A stretch of 64,000 nt of DNA, taken from the NCBI GenBank assembly GCA_905178155.1, contig CAJINV010000005.1:4322918-4386917 (forward strand). The letters are read 5' to 3'. Positions within the stretch are counted from its first letter, which is position 1; every line of letters begins with the position of its first letter. Both the position numbers and the translations under genes were made by a program. This stretch comes from Amoebophrya sp. A120 (lineage: Eukaryota > Sar > Dinophyceae > Syndiniales > Amoebophryaceae). Positions 40,702-51,401 of this stretch are shown here, in pieces. The notes under the pieces are model-generated. The model was given only the letters and a program-made list of their open reading frames with translations, made no database searches and had not been told where the DNA came from.

Positions 40702-43320
40702 TCAGTAGTCAGTACCTTGTGTAAAAACTTCCTTCGCATTGGATCCGGGTTTGATCATCAGTGTGTGCTCGTACTGAGCCACATAGGCACCGAACTTTTC
40801 GACCAGTGGCGGATATGCGTCCACCAGTCCCGCTTCGCAGAGTAGTTCCAGGTGCGCCGCTAGTCCCTTCGCCGTGAAAACGGGCAGCTTCCAACCCGCG
40901 CAGCTTCCGGGACTACTCTTCTGCGATGCGCTCGCCACACTCTTCCTGGATCGCAGTGCCGTATTATTTTCCTCCGTCAACCTCAGCTTTTGCAGTGCAC
41001 ATGGCTGCAAACTGCCTCCTGCTACTTCGTCCAACGCGGCTTCGTCCATTGCATTTCCCCTGTAGACGGCGTCCGCGGCCATGGAGCCCCTTCTCGGTCT
41101 CGCCAAAATCCAGCGTGGACAGAAGGCCAGGGTTGAAAAGTCCGCGTAGAGCTGTTGGTACAGTACCGCGGCACTTTCAAACGCATCCCGCGCTCGCGGT
41201 TGCGCCGAAAGCGGCAGCGCGCGCCGAAGTTGCTGCTCTATCAGCATCGTGCGTGTAGTTGTGCGGGCTGCACCTTTTTGGCTCATCGGTGGCGCAGCGA
41301 CGCGGAGGAAAGGCCCGTCTTTGGTTGCCGACGACCCTGTACTGCCCGTCTCCTTGCTCCTCGAGCAGTCCGAAGGTACCCGCCACACCTTGTCGAAGAA
41401 CGTGCCGCGCCGGAGCATGTAGTGCGTGCAGGGGTGCAACTGGTGGCTCATTAAGGCGGGGTCCATGTTGAAAACCCATCCCCATCCCTTGTACGAAGCG
41501 AACGTTTCGATGGCCCACTGTTCACCCGCGCGCATGCGCTGCCGCGACCCGACCAAAATCGGGGCCAGCATTTTACCGGCGTGGATTTTTCCCTGCTCCA
41601 GCGCATGCCCGTTCAGGTTGCGGATCGGCTGCACGGGATACACCCGACCCTCCGTGGTTATTACCTCGCCCGCCTCCATTATCGCAAAAAAAAGTGTTTC
41701 ACGGTAAGGATTTTGCAAGTTTTGCATCACAAGTTTTTTCTACATCACAGAGAAAATTTGCCATGCGAGATTTCTAAGAGAAAACACAGCTAAAAATCTA
41801 GTGTCTTGCATGTGCTGTAGCAAGATAAACACTTCTCAGATACAGTTTCTGCATTACAAGTTCACAGTAAAACAGTTTTTTCTTGTGATATCCATCACCT
41901 CCTGGATCGCACTAGACACCGTGGACAATTTCACGTCCATCCCCGCCGCGCGGATGCCGGTGTACGTTGCCTCTTGCACGACTTCCAGAAGCTGTTCTTG
42001 CGGGGAAAGGGCGAAGGCCGCCTGTCCCCCTGAATTAAACCCCCTAAGAGCGGACAGTGCGTCAACATCCGCTCCGCTCCAGGTGAAGGAGAACGCCGAG
42101 TCGACTATCCATCCGTCGTAGTGAATCCCAAAGTCCACCGAAACAACGTGTTATGGAGGGAAAGCGAGGCGCAACAATCATGCCACGGGTTGTGATTCAT
42201 TGTTTATTTTCAGCATATGCATGCACAGCCGAACCAGACGAGACACCAAATGTTGAAGGCCGAGAATTTGCTTTCGAAGGTTGTCTGCTCTGCACAGTTT
42301 GCTAAGACCTTGCCGGGAGCGAGAGAATATCCTGTGTTCCGGGCGAGACAAGAAGAGCGAATGCAATGCAACGGGCGTTTGCAGTTCCACGACTTGTTCC
42401 CAATTTGGTAGATCCCCCTGTTGCAGGTATTGTGGGGCCGACGCCCCGGGCGTTCGGGAGTCGTGCGCCGCAACTTCGTTCACATTGACGCCGGTGGGAA
42501 AAGCGTGGCCGGCGCGAGCGCTCAGGTTCGGGTCTTTTTCCAGCTCGGAATAAAACGCTCGCTCGATCGCGCCCACCAGCTCCTCGCTCGTGGTTCCTAC
42601 CGCTTGCCGGCTGCTCCGAGCATTATGTCGTTTGCTTCCTGCAGCCGCGTGGCGTCCGCACTCGGCGGCAAGGCGGTTGCGAAAGCTCGCCGCCAGGTGT
42701 TCGTACGCTTTCGCACGTACTGCGCGATGCAGCGCTCCGCCGCCGCGCAGGCCCTCCGCTTGTTCCTCGTTGACGGTGCCGTCGTCTTGCAGCCCGGCGC
42801 CGAGTCGCCCGTCGAGCTTCCGCGTCCCATAGCCAGCGCCGAAAATCCGGTGATGCACCTCCTCGGCGATCTCGGGGAGAATCGCGTCCAAGCACTGCGC
42901 GCGGGCCCGGAGTCTGCGGCAGATGCGGCGCACGAGGTTCGGGCGGTGCACCGAGGGCGTTTCGCGGCCTGCCGACGCGGATGGCGTCTCCAAGGAGTTG
43001 CTTGCGCACACGACTACGTCCGCGGGATCGGCGCTCGCGGTTGCCGGGCCCTCCGCAAACAACCGCACGCCGTGAAGACGGAGCGCTTTTCCCTCGGCTC
43101 CGTCGCGGCAGGACTGGGACACGGTCGCGTCTGCACTTTGGAAGCTCGTCTCGTCTGCGTACTGGTTCAGCCGAAGTCGGTTCGGGTCAAGCGAGTACCG
43201 CAGCTCCGCGAATATCATTCGCAGCAGGAAAAGCGCCGATGCGTCAATCAAAACGCTGCAAATCGCCAACCCGAGGTACAGCCAGAAGAGGCCCGGAATT
43301 TCGCCGAGGAAGGACCACAT
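40702..43320 (-). CDS. METAP2: Methionine aminopeptidase 2, membrane-anchored form
   Basis: MetAP2 removes the initiator methionine from nascent proteins using two metals. Exons (minus): 43320-42410, 42145-41896, 41679-40702; 2139 nt, 712 residues. The catalytic core is complete: HAFPTGVNVNEVAAHD (substrate His), VDFGIHYDGWIVDSAF (two Asp ligands), VYPVQPIRNLNGHAL (His ligand), AIETFASYKG and AQYEHTLMIK (Glu ligands), ending GTDY, as in the family. Human MetAP2 is 478 residues and soluble with a Lys-rich N-terminus. Here the N-terminus instead starts with the membrane segment LFWLYLGLAICSVLIDASAL and a roughly 230-residue Arg/Ala-rich extension, and an insert follows the second Glu region. 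The first intron (42146-42409) fits the alignment (QQGDL|VSVDFG) only with boundaries that are not GT-AG. The second is introner F1. Confidence 0.92.
41680..41890. mobile_element. Introner F1 (family F), 211 bp
   Basis: Left end tatcgcaaaaaaaagtgttt, right end aacagttttttcttgtgata. The exact flank is tccat at 41675-41679 and 41891-41895. It interrupts MetAP2 between AIQEVM and EAGEVITTEG. The interior carries gcatcacaag, gcattacaag. Confidence 0.9.
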
Positions 43321-43908
43321 CGCTTTATCCCTTCGGCGCGCGTATATTCGTTGAAGGAAGGAGCGAGGATCGCGATCGCAGGGAGTCGCAAATGACGGAG
43401 TATGCTAGAAAAAAGTGCGAGGCTAGAGGCCCACCTGGGAGACGCAGTGCTTGCTGGAAGCACCGCGATGCCAACGCATCTACAAGGACAAGCACGAGTG
43501 CCCAGGAACACACAAGGCAACCGGTCGGGGGTTCCTACTGCAGGGGAGACGACGAGCGGGCCCCGGACGGGGCACCGGACCACGACCGGGCCCGCACAGA
43601 CCAGGACCAGGGCCGCACGGACGGCGAAGCGGCCTGCAAGGACGACTTGGGGCAAATCAGGGCCGCCAGATGTGGAATGCCTGGAACGAGAAAGGCCCTG
43701 CAAGTGAAGGAGCGGCTGCAGCCTCGGACTTTTATTATGTCCGACGCGGCCGGTAGAATGGCACGCCGTCTGGTCCCGAAAAGAAGCAGCGCCCGGAGAG
43801 CGGGGCGAAGCGCAGTCGACCCTCGACTGAAGCGCGAGAACCCGAATAGCGGCACCAAAAGCCGCACGAGGGGGGGTTGGCAACAAAAACACCAGAAGAC
43901 TAACGCAC
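43321..43908. other. GC-rich upstream region, no supported gene
   Basis: Upstream of MetAP2. Long frames exist in several phases because the DNA is GC-rich and lacks stops, but the translations are Arg/Gly/Thr-rich with no coherent domain. I treat it as non-coding. Confidence 0.45.
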
Positions 43909-44008
43909 NNNNNNNNNNNNNNNNNNNNNNNNNNNNNNNNNNNNNNNNNNNNNNNNNNNNNNNNNNNNNNNNNNNNNNNNNNNNNNNNNNNNNNNNNNNN
44001 NNNNNNNN
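43909..44008. other. Assembly gap (100 N)
   Basis: Exactly 100 unknown bases, the conventional size for a scaffold gap of unknown length. The real distance and any sequence between the two gene blocks may therefore be missing here. Confidence 0.99.
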
Positions 44009-44042
44009 GCACCAGCGCGCTCCCATCTAGAATTTCACTGAG

Positions 44043-44081
44043 AAGGCGTCCTCAGCTGGAAATCCAGCTGAGGACGCCTTG
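44043..44081. repeat. Perfect palindrome with 4-base loop
   Basis: The arm aaggcgtcctcagctgg, a loop aaat and the exact inverse arm make a 17-bp stem. It lies 35 bases from the assembly gap, in the strand-switch region. It could be a cruciform, a processed-RNA stem or a remnant of an element. No flanking 5-bp duplication is evident. Confidence 0.75.
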
Positions 44082-45342
44082 CCAGAGCACTTCTGGCCGC
44101 CTGCAGCAAATTTATTACCAGGATTGCTTCCTTCCCCGAAGGCCCGCAAGGGTGAGAAGGATTGCCGGAGAAATACGCGGGTGTTCCAGTGAGAACGCAC
44201 TTGAGCAGCGCTAGTGAAGTAGCACATTACCCATTTTCATATCAAAGCAACGTATTTTACTGTGTATTTATGCCCATTCTCGAGAAAATAATGCTTGATC
44301 TGCTCTACACGGGCCATATTTGTATTTTTTCAGCAAGTATCCCCTTGCGGTGTTCGGCGCTTAGTATTTGAGACATCTTCTGAGGCACTTTTTGTACGGT
44401 ACTTGCCCCATAGGAGTTATGCGTGCGTGTGCGTTGTCGTTACGGCTTTTTTAGGTTGTTTTAAGGTATTTGAGATCGCCAACTTCGTAGCTTTACATCC
44501 TTTTCAGTCCGTTTTTAAGCGTTGCAGCTCCGACAAACGAGATCCGAGTGGTCGAGCGTTTCTACACTTTTTTCAGGCGTATTTAGTGCGTTTTCAGAGG
44601 CGTTGAGCTCCTACAGGCCACCAAGCAGGACCGTTTTACACGGAAAAAGCGTGCGTGTTTGGGCTTCTTTTTGAGGCGAAGATCGAGGGCACTTCTTGTT
44701 GCGTCCGGTGCGGCATTCGTGAACCCACCTGCTTGACCTCATTGAAACAATAGAGACAGCCAAGCGCTCACTTTCTTGCACGGCGGTACCTACGTGGCCT
44801 CCGTTGCGACACACAAATACTTGATACGAACAAGATACTCGCTTCCCCGCTCGTGTGCACCGTGGTCCGCGTAGTTGCACCTTGCGGCTTCGAGATCTTC
44901 CGAAGCGTTACGTGTTCCTTGAGGACACGACTACTTCATCCCGGATCCCGCTTGCGCCTACTTTTTTTCGTCTTTACCTCTGTTGGCCGCACTTACTCCG
45001 TGCCGGCCGGATTTATAGCGCGCGCGGCACAAATCTGCGCTGCGCAGCGAAGATTTGTGCTGCGGAGGAAGCAGGCCACCAAGAGCGCAAAACTGCAGCC
45101 CAAGCGCAACCGTTGCACATGAGCTGCAATTTTGCGAGGTCTTCTGCGACAGAAGACCGGTTTTTTGGCACGCACTTTTTTCAAAAAAAAAAAACCGTCC
45201 AGGTTATCCGTTTCTGTTACCCGTTTCACCCTGGCCCGGGGCAAAGGTGCCTTTCCCTGCGGACCCACAGGCCTACCCAACACACCGGACGGCCGCAACC
45301 TTGGTCATGTCTGGACCAATCAAACTCCACACATTCGGCAGG
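44082..45342. other. Strand-switch region, no supported gene
   Basis: Between the minus-strand block and the plus-strand block. It contains short repeats of cgcgcggcacaaatctgcgctgcgcagcg type near 45020-45060 and a poly-A run at about 45185-45195. No coding region or RNA gene is supported. Confidence 0.4.
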
Positions 45343-46018
45343 CTTGCACAGCTGCACTCTGCGATCTGGTTGGGCTGCCAAGAGGCACGATCTTGCGTCC
45401 TTAAGTTGCCAGCGGGCTTGATTTTGCGTGGTTTGGCTGCCTGTTGGCCAGATTTTGCCTGGTTCGGCCGCCAACAAACACAATTCTGTGCAGTTGGGAC
45501 GCCAATAGGTAACATTCTGTCGGGTTGGGCCCTCAGCTCAAGACATATTGTGTGGCTGTGCCGCCAACTTGGAACATTTTGCGTGCCTCGGCCGCAAGCT
45601 TCTGAGATTTTGCATGGCTATGCGACTAGGTTGCAATATTTTGCATGGTTTTGCTGTCATCTCACAGGATTCTGCGTCGTTCGGGCACCAACTAGCAAGA
45701 TTCTACGCGGCTGGGCAACCATGTTGCAAGATTTTGCGTGGTTTGGCCACCAGCTGCCAAGATTTTGCGTCGTTCAGCCACCAGCTGACAAAATTTTGCG
45801 TGGTTAAGCCACCACCTTGAAAGATTTCACCTGTCGGCTCGCAAGATTTTACGCGAGTGGGCAACAAACTTGCAAGATTTTGCGTGGTTAGGCCACCAGC
45901 CCGCAAGATCTTGCGTGGTTGGGCAACCAGCTCGGAAAATGTTGCGTGGTTGGACTACCAGGTGGCTAGATTTTGCGTAGTGGGCCCCCAAACCCAGAAT
46001 ATTTTGCATGTTTCGCCC
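45343..46018. repeat. Degenerate minisatellite, about 31-bp unit
   Basis: About 21 imperfect head-to-tail copies of a unit near ccagcttgcaagattttgcg followed by tggttgggca. The best-conserved core is aagattttgcgtggtt. Because 31 is not a multiple of three, all three frames are read in turn, and the long open frame across it is an artefact of the repeat. Confidence 0.85.
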
Positions 46019-46029
46019 CCGCCGGGCCC

Positions 46030-46330
46030 GTGCAGATGGATCGCGATCCGACTGGGGAGATGGATCGCGATCCGACTGGGCAGATTGCGATCAGACTGGG
46101 CAGGTCGCGATCAGACCCGGCCAGATGGATCGCGATCAGACTGGGCAGGCCGCCCTATGGATCGCGATCAGACTGGGCAGGTCGCCCTATAAGTCGCGAT
46201 CAGACTGGGCAGGTCGCCCCATAAGTCGCGATCAGACGGAGCAGGTCGCCCTATAAGTCGCGATCAGACGGGGCAGGTCGCCCCATAAGTCGCGATCTAG
46301 CTGCATTGGCCGCTCTATGAGTCGGGACCT
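46030..46330. repeat. Minisatellite, about 32-bp unit
   Basis: Directly after the 31-bp array: tandem copies built around tcgcgatcagactgggcagg followed by tcgccc(c)tata. The first copies are shorter variants (cgcgatccgactggg). The core cgcgatc is itself nearly palindromic. Copies toward the right end are more diverged. Confidence 0.85.
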
Positions 46331-47384
46331 CGCTACGCGCCCCACCGAATGACTCGCGAAACGCCCTACGGTCGCGATCTAGGACCGCGGAAACCCTACA
46401 TCGTTTTCCTTCGGAAGGCGCATGTAACTGCAGCAGCCGGTGGGCCGAGATCGGAGACCGATTCTGGGAGTTTTCCCCGGTAGTGGAGCGGAAGGATCGC
46501 TAAGGTCATCCGGACGTGCGCACTCGCTAGGGTGGTGTTTGCTGCCGGGCTGTACGACCTCTCCTTGCAGTCCGGTGCCACGCCGCATTGTACGACTACG
46601 TCGCGACGAACGCGGTGCCTGGAATGAGAGCGACGAAGCTTGTCTTGGGCACACGAATAGAATCGGCACCGGTAGACCATGCAGTATATTGATTGCTCCA
46701 TGTGTTTGATGTTTTAGGGCAATGCTAAAAGCACGAATGAAGTTGGCCGCGGCTCGGCAACATCGCAATGGTGTTCAACTTAGAATGACGAGCGTAACAT
46801 GAGCGCGATTTTTTTGTGTCAGGACGGAACTGCGTAGAGAGAATTCACCCTTAGAAGCGAAAGTAGTAATAATGTTCTACCACGCTAGACATTCGTTGAA
46901 ATCCGCCGTGCGCATTCGTTCAATGTCAACCGAGCTACGACGTACAGATTGGAAGTGCCGTTCTGAAAGTTTGACGCATAGGCTTTTGTGCTGGTGCAGG
47001 CAAACGTACAAAATAATGCAGAAATTTTTTTAGATGTGAAACGAAAACCAAAACCACCACAGGATTCCGAATCCGTGCCCCTTTGAAGTCCCCTTCCCGT
47101 AGAACCCCTCAGAATGCCCCAAGAGAACTGAGTACTCGTTTGTGCACGGACGTAGTTCACCCCCCAACCCCTTTTACCAGTGTGCCATATCTCGCACCGG
47201 TGCCCATGGTGGCACCACGAGAAGTACGCCAACCATCTGTGGTCCCCGCAGCACGCAGTTAGAGCTACGACGTGTAATAGTAGGAGAGTCTATCATGCTC
47301 CCGCAAAATATGAGTGTGCGCGGGCGGCGCCACGGCTAGGTGGCCCGCTGGTTTTTCGCCGGTGCTCGTTTGGCAGTTGCTACG
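46331..47384. other. Upstream region of the VIT-ZIP gene
   Basis: No gene is supported. The first plus-strand gene of the right-hand block starts at 47385. No TATA-like or other promoter element can be assigned with confidence. Confidence 0.4.
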
Positions 47385-50300
47385 ATGCGGCTTCCCGGAG
47401 TGTCCCGGAGCGGGCTGCTGGTGGCCCTGACGACATTGAGCTGCGGCGCGGCATGGTGGTCCGGGACGAGCGGATCCTGGCCCGAGGGGCTGTCCCGGCG
47501 GGCGCTGTTTGAGAGCTACCGGCGCTCGATGCACCACTGCAGCACTTCCTCGACCGGTTGCGACCCACCGACAGCCGAGCAAAAGCACACCTGGACGGAG
47601 TCGCTGCTCCACGAATCTGTGGCACACCTGCGGGTTTTGCAGAACGTCCTGCGGTCCAGTTTTGTCACCTTGACCATGACCGCGTCACTGGTAGCCGCGG
47701 GAATTAGTCTTGATCTTCCCCGCCGCAAGGTCGCCGTGCTATGCGTGACCCTCATTCTGGCTAGCGGCGCCGCGACCGCAGTGGCGGACTTCCTAACCGA
47801 GCAGGCGGACTACGAATTTCGAGTATTGCTTCCGTAGTGTTCTTGCTTTGTTTATTCCTAGTGCAAAAACTATGAAAATTACGTCTCCCGCTTCTACGGC
47901 AGTAAGCTTGCTTGAGTCTTTTTTTGCCATGTCAGTTTCTGCGCGCAGACACATGTGTCGTGTGTAGCGAATGTAGTACGGCAAGGAAAAAGAGTACTTC
48001 GCCGAATAAGTACTAGGAAGTGTTGCGCGGCGATGGAGTGCTAGTTTCTAGTAATCGGGTAGTTTGCAACACAACCAAAGAACATGACAAACAAAACAGC
48101 TTCGGGAGCAGGAGACTGAAGCCCGGGAAGTGCGAGAGAGCCCAGAAGAGGAGCAAATTGAGATGAGTTCGCTTTACCAGCGCCGGGGTATCTCCCTCGA
48201 GGATGCGGAGATGGTGACGAAGATTCTTTCTAAGTACCCAGACTATTGGGTGGGTCACATGATGGCGGAGGAGCTGCAGTTGCTTGCGCCCGAACCGAGC
48301 TCAAGTGCACGCGACTCCGAAGGAAGTGAAGTAGATACCAGCTCGACGACAAGACGAACACTACTAGAGCGATGCCTCGTGACTGCGCTGCTACATTGCC
48401 TCCTCGGTTTGCTACCACTCTGTGCTTTGCTAGCAGAGCCTGCAGAAGTTGGGAGTAGTAGGAAAACAGTGGATTGCTCCAAAGAGCTCCGCCCAAACCA
48501 AAATGACAACGCAAATAACGACATCGGGGTACTAAAGAGAACACCCGCGGTCGCGATCTCATCTTCATCTGGTACGAGAAATTTGGCCCTTGCGAAGAAC
48601 ACTTCTACCGCGGCCCGGGGCAGACTAGCAGGAAAAGACGCGGGAGGCATGACATCCCCCGCAGGATCGATAGTGCGATCAGGGCACAGATCGCATGGAG
48701 ACGGTGCGCACGCGCCTGCCGAAGCAAGCAGCCAGGCAAATATTAACCCACTGCCAGCAATAAAAGCCCCGGTAGGAGGAGAAAGCAACCCCTCGCCGGC
48801 GAGCCCCATGCCGGTCTGCGTCCTGCTTCTCGTGTGCGTCCCCGGTTTCGTTCTTGTCGGAGTGAGCCTGGCGCAGGTGCTCGGCGTGGACGGACAGACG
48901 GACTTTGTAATTGCCGTCGCATCTGCAGGACTCGGCATTGCGCTTTTCTGCATGGTGTTCGGAAAATTGGCTTCAGTCGGGACGACCGCACTTGCGAAAA
49001 CGACAACCACCGGTCTTTCATCCCTGTACCGGATCCCCACGTTCGTGCTCGCCACACTTCTCACGGTCTCTGCATTTCTCCTTTACTACTGGGCGGACGA
49101 ATTTCTCCTGGAGAGAAGCGACGCGCAGCAAGGCGATCATGCGGCGGATCTTGCTGCAGCGACGAGAAGTACTAGCACCGGCGCTAGCGCAATACTGAAT
49201 GCCGGTCGCACGACGTCGTATTTTGCCGTTTTCGTCTCCAGCATTGCATGCTGTTTGTGCACGGGACTGGGCTGCATTCCGTTCTTCTTCTTCCCGGAAA
49301 GTGTGTCCTCCGGGAAGATCGCCGTCGCGAACCTCATGGCCGCCGGAATTATGGTCGCGGTCAGTTTTGAACTTTTGCAGGAGTCGCACGAGATCTTTTC
49401 GGACGCGACCGAAAACATGGGCATCACGAGGAGAATAGCAGCGTCTGTGCTCGCGTCCGATCTGCTTCCCCTTATCACGGAACTTGATTTATTTCCCCTA
49501 TCGTGGAGCAGCACGTTGTCGTCTCACGAAGCTGCCTCCGCATCGGCAACCGCGAGTAGTTCTGTACCGCCTGCTCGTGATAGAATTGCCAGCTCCTTCG
49601 GCGCAGACGCTTTGACGGCCTTTGGTACTGATGCGGTTTCCTACGCGGATGTTTTGGTGGGCTTCGCAATCGGGATTTTTTTCATCTGCAATTTGGAGCA
49701 CGTGGTCAGCACCGACCAGAGCCCGGCCGAGCTGCTCCGCAGTTTCGTTTCCTCACCGGTCACCTCACCACCACAGGCCGAACCCGCAGCAGTGATCGAT
49801 ACCACAAACAAAACGGCAACCTCGACGGCCCTGCCCGGGACCAACAACAACAAAACCGTTGGCGGCACAAAAATTACCAGCAGCCGAGGGCCCACGTCTA
49901 GGACCGACCCCATACTTTCTTCGCGCGTTGGACCGGGAATAAAGACTGTGCCCGCCACGGCGACCCCTGTGCCCTCCGCGGAAGTAGATGCATCCGCACG
50001 CAAATTGGCGAACAAGCGCAGGCTGTTTCTCTTTCTCGCAATGTTTTTCCACTCGTTTGCGGAAGGGGTTGCCATTGGGGTCAGCTTCGCGGGCACGGAG
50101 CCGGCGCTCGGGTACTTTATCGTCCTCGCCCTGGCGCTGCACAACATCCCCGAGGGTTTGGTCATTGGTTTGACACTGTGCACCGCGACGTCAAGTAGTA
50201 CCTCGTCCACGAGGACGAGCGAGAACGTAGCGGAGGCCACGTCGTCCACGCCGGGCGAAGCGATGTTCTTCGCGATTCTGAGCTCCTTTCCCCAGCCCGT

Positions 50301-50523
50301 CATGGCGGTGTTCTCGCTCGCGGCCGTGCACGTCGCGCGCGTGCTGCTGCCCTACGGTCTCGCTTTCGCCGCCGGCGCCATGGTCTACGTAAGTTACGAG
50401 GAACTTTGGAAGGAGGCCCGGGCGGTGCTGTCGCTGCCCGCGAGTCTCGCGTGTCTCTGCTCCAGCTTCGCGGGCATGCTTTTGCTGCAGCAAACCTGGC
50501 TCTCACCAAGTCTGTTCCGGTAG
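47385..50523 (+). CDS. VIT(CCC1)-ZIP metal transporter fusion
   Basis: Exons 47385-47822 and 48100-50523 (GT-AG intron), 953 residues. A possible signal peptide (LLVALTTLSCGAAWW) precedes VIT helices at about 89-108 (SSFVTLTMTASLVAAGISLD) and 114-134. The VIT cytosolic metal-binding domain follows: a Glu-rich helix (REQETEAREVRESPEEEQIE, 148-167), LYQRRGISLEDAEMV (about 171-185) and HMMAEELQL, preserving the Met-Met-x-x-Glu of plant VIT1. Further helices near 225-245 and 370-430 complete the VIT half. The C-terminal half is ZIP: about eight helices with the metal motifs HSFAEGVAIG (about 797) and HNIPEGLVIG (about 827). VIT family members move Fe/Mn out of the cytosol and ZIP members move Zn/Fe/Mn into it. 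The Asp of the first VIT helix (DGLxT) appears replaced by Ser. It is the first gene of the plus-strand block. Confidence 0.9.
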
Positions 50524-51401
50524 CACATGGTGCACCGCGCTTGGACGTGTCGTGATCGGCAAAGCTAGTGGGTGCGCGAAATTTTAATTTTTTTTGCCGA
50601 ACATGCCTGTAAACGTCAACGTAATGCAACGATAAAGTATAAAACAAAAACTCCACGACCTGTAATAGTTCAGCGTCCATTCGCTCTGTTTCTTTGATCC
50701 AAGAAGGCTATCGGATTTCATCACTATTTTGCAGCGAAATAACGTAGGCGAAACACCTGTCTTGTAGCGCATTTAACAGCACTCAAATTTACTTGTTACA
50801 GCAGTTGGAGGTTCATTATCCAAGATGAAGTGAACTGTAGAGCAAGTCCATTAGGAATACTTACTAGTTGCATGCGTATCGCATGAAGAGACCTCGGGGT
50901 TTGCATGGACAAAACGCTACTTTGAGTCGTGACTCAAGGAGAGAAATGAATTGGGTGAAAGTCAATACACAGTACGACTCGCGAAAAACGTTTGTCCGCC
51001 CTTGGGCCCTTACTGAGGGTGCCATGCTGTTCGCGAAACTTGTTGTCTTAAACCATGCGCGTTCATCCGCTCTAAGCGGCGGCATTGACCCATCGTCAGT
51101 GGGTCCTTTCACCCGAGGGCAAATATGTTACCGTTGTCTGAACGCACGGCACGCTTGTTGAGAGTTGAATTGCCACCTCCCGAGCATCGCAAGCAACTGA
51201 AGGATTTGCAACAACGCGACTCCGTATTTTACCAACGCTCGGTCACTCATTAGTTACGGTTGGGCCAGATGATCATCGCCATGTTAGTATACAACAATCT
51301 CAGCCACAGAAGTAGACTGAACTACGCAGCGACACAGGCAGTGGTTCCGGCCAGTGAGCTTTGCGAGCGATAGTTGGACAACTGTGTGCTCGTGAGAAAA
51401 A
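50524..51401. other. Intergenic, no supported gene
   Basis: Between two plus-strand genes; no element, RNA or convincing frame. Confidence 0.4.

Noticed and set aside
42421-44030. Long plus-strand open frames opposite and beyond MetAP2
   Set aside because: They are antisense to the conserved MetAP2 N-terminal exon or run into the N gap, and translate to Arg/Gly-rich sequence without domains; GC-rich DNA simply lacks stops.
45055-45807. 250-codon plus-strand frame with repeated Trp/Phe-rich words
   Set aside because: It is produced by the 31-bp minisatellite read in three frames; no stop occurs in the unit. There is no independent sign of a gene.
46020-46330. Possible tRNA or snRNA cluster in the GC-rich repeats
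   Set aside because: No cloverleaf or box A/B pattern; the periodicity is explained by the 32-bp minisatellite.
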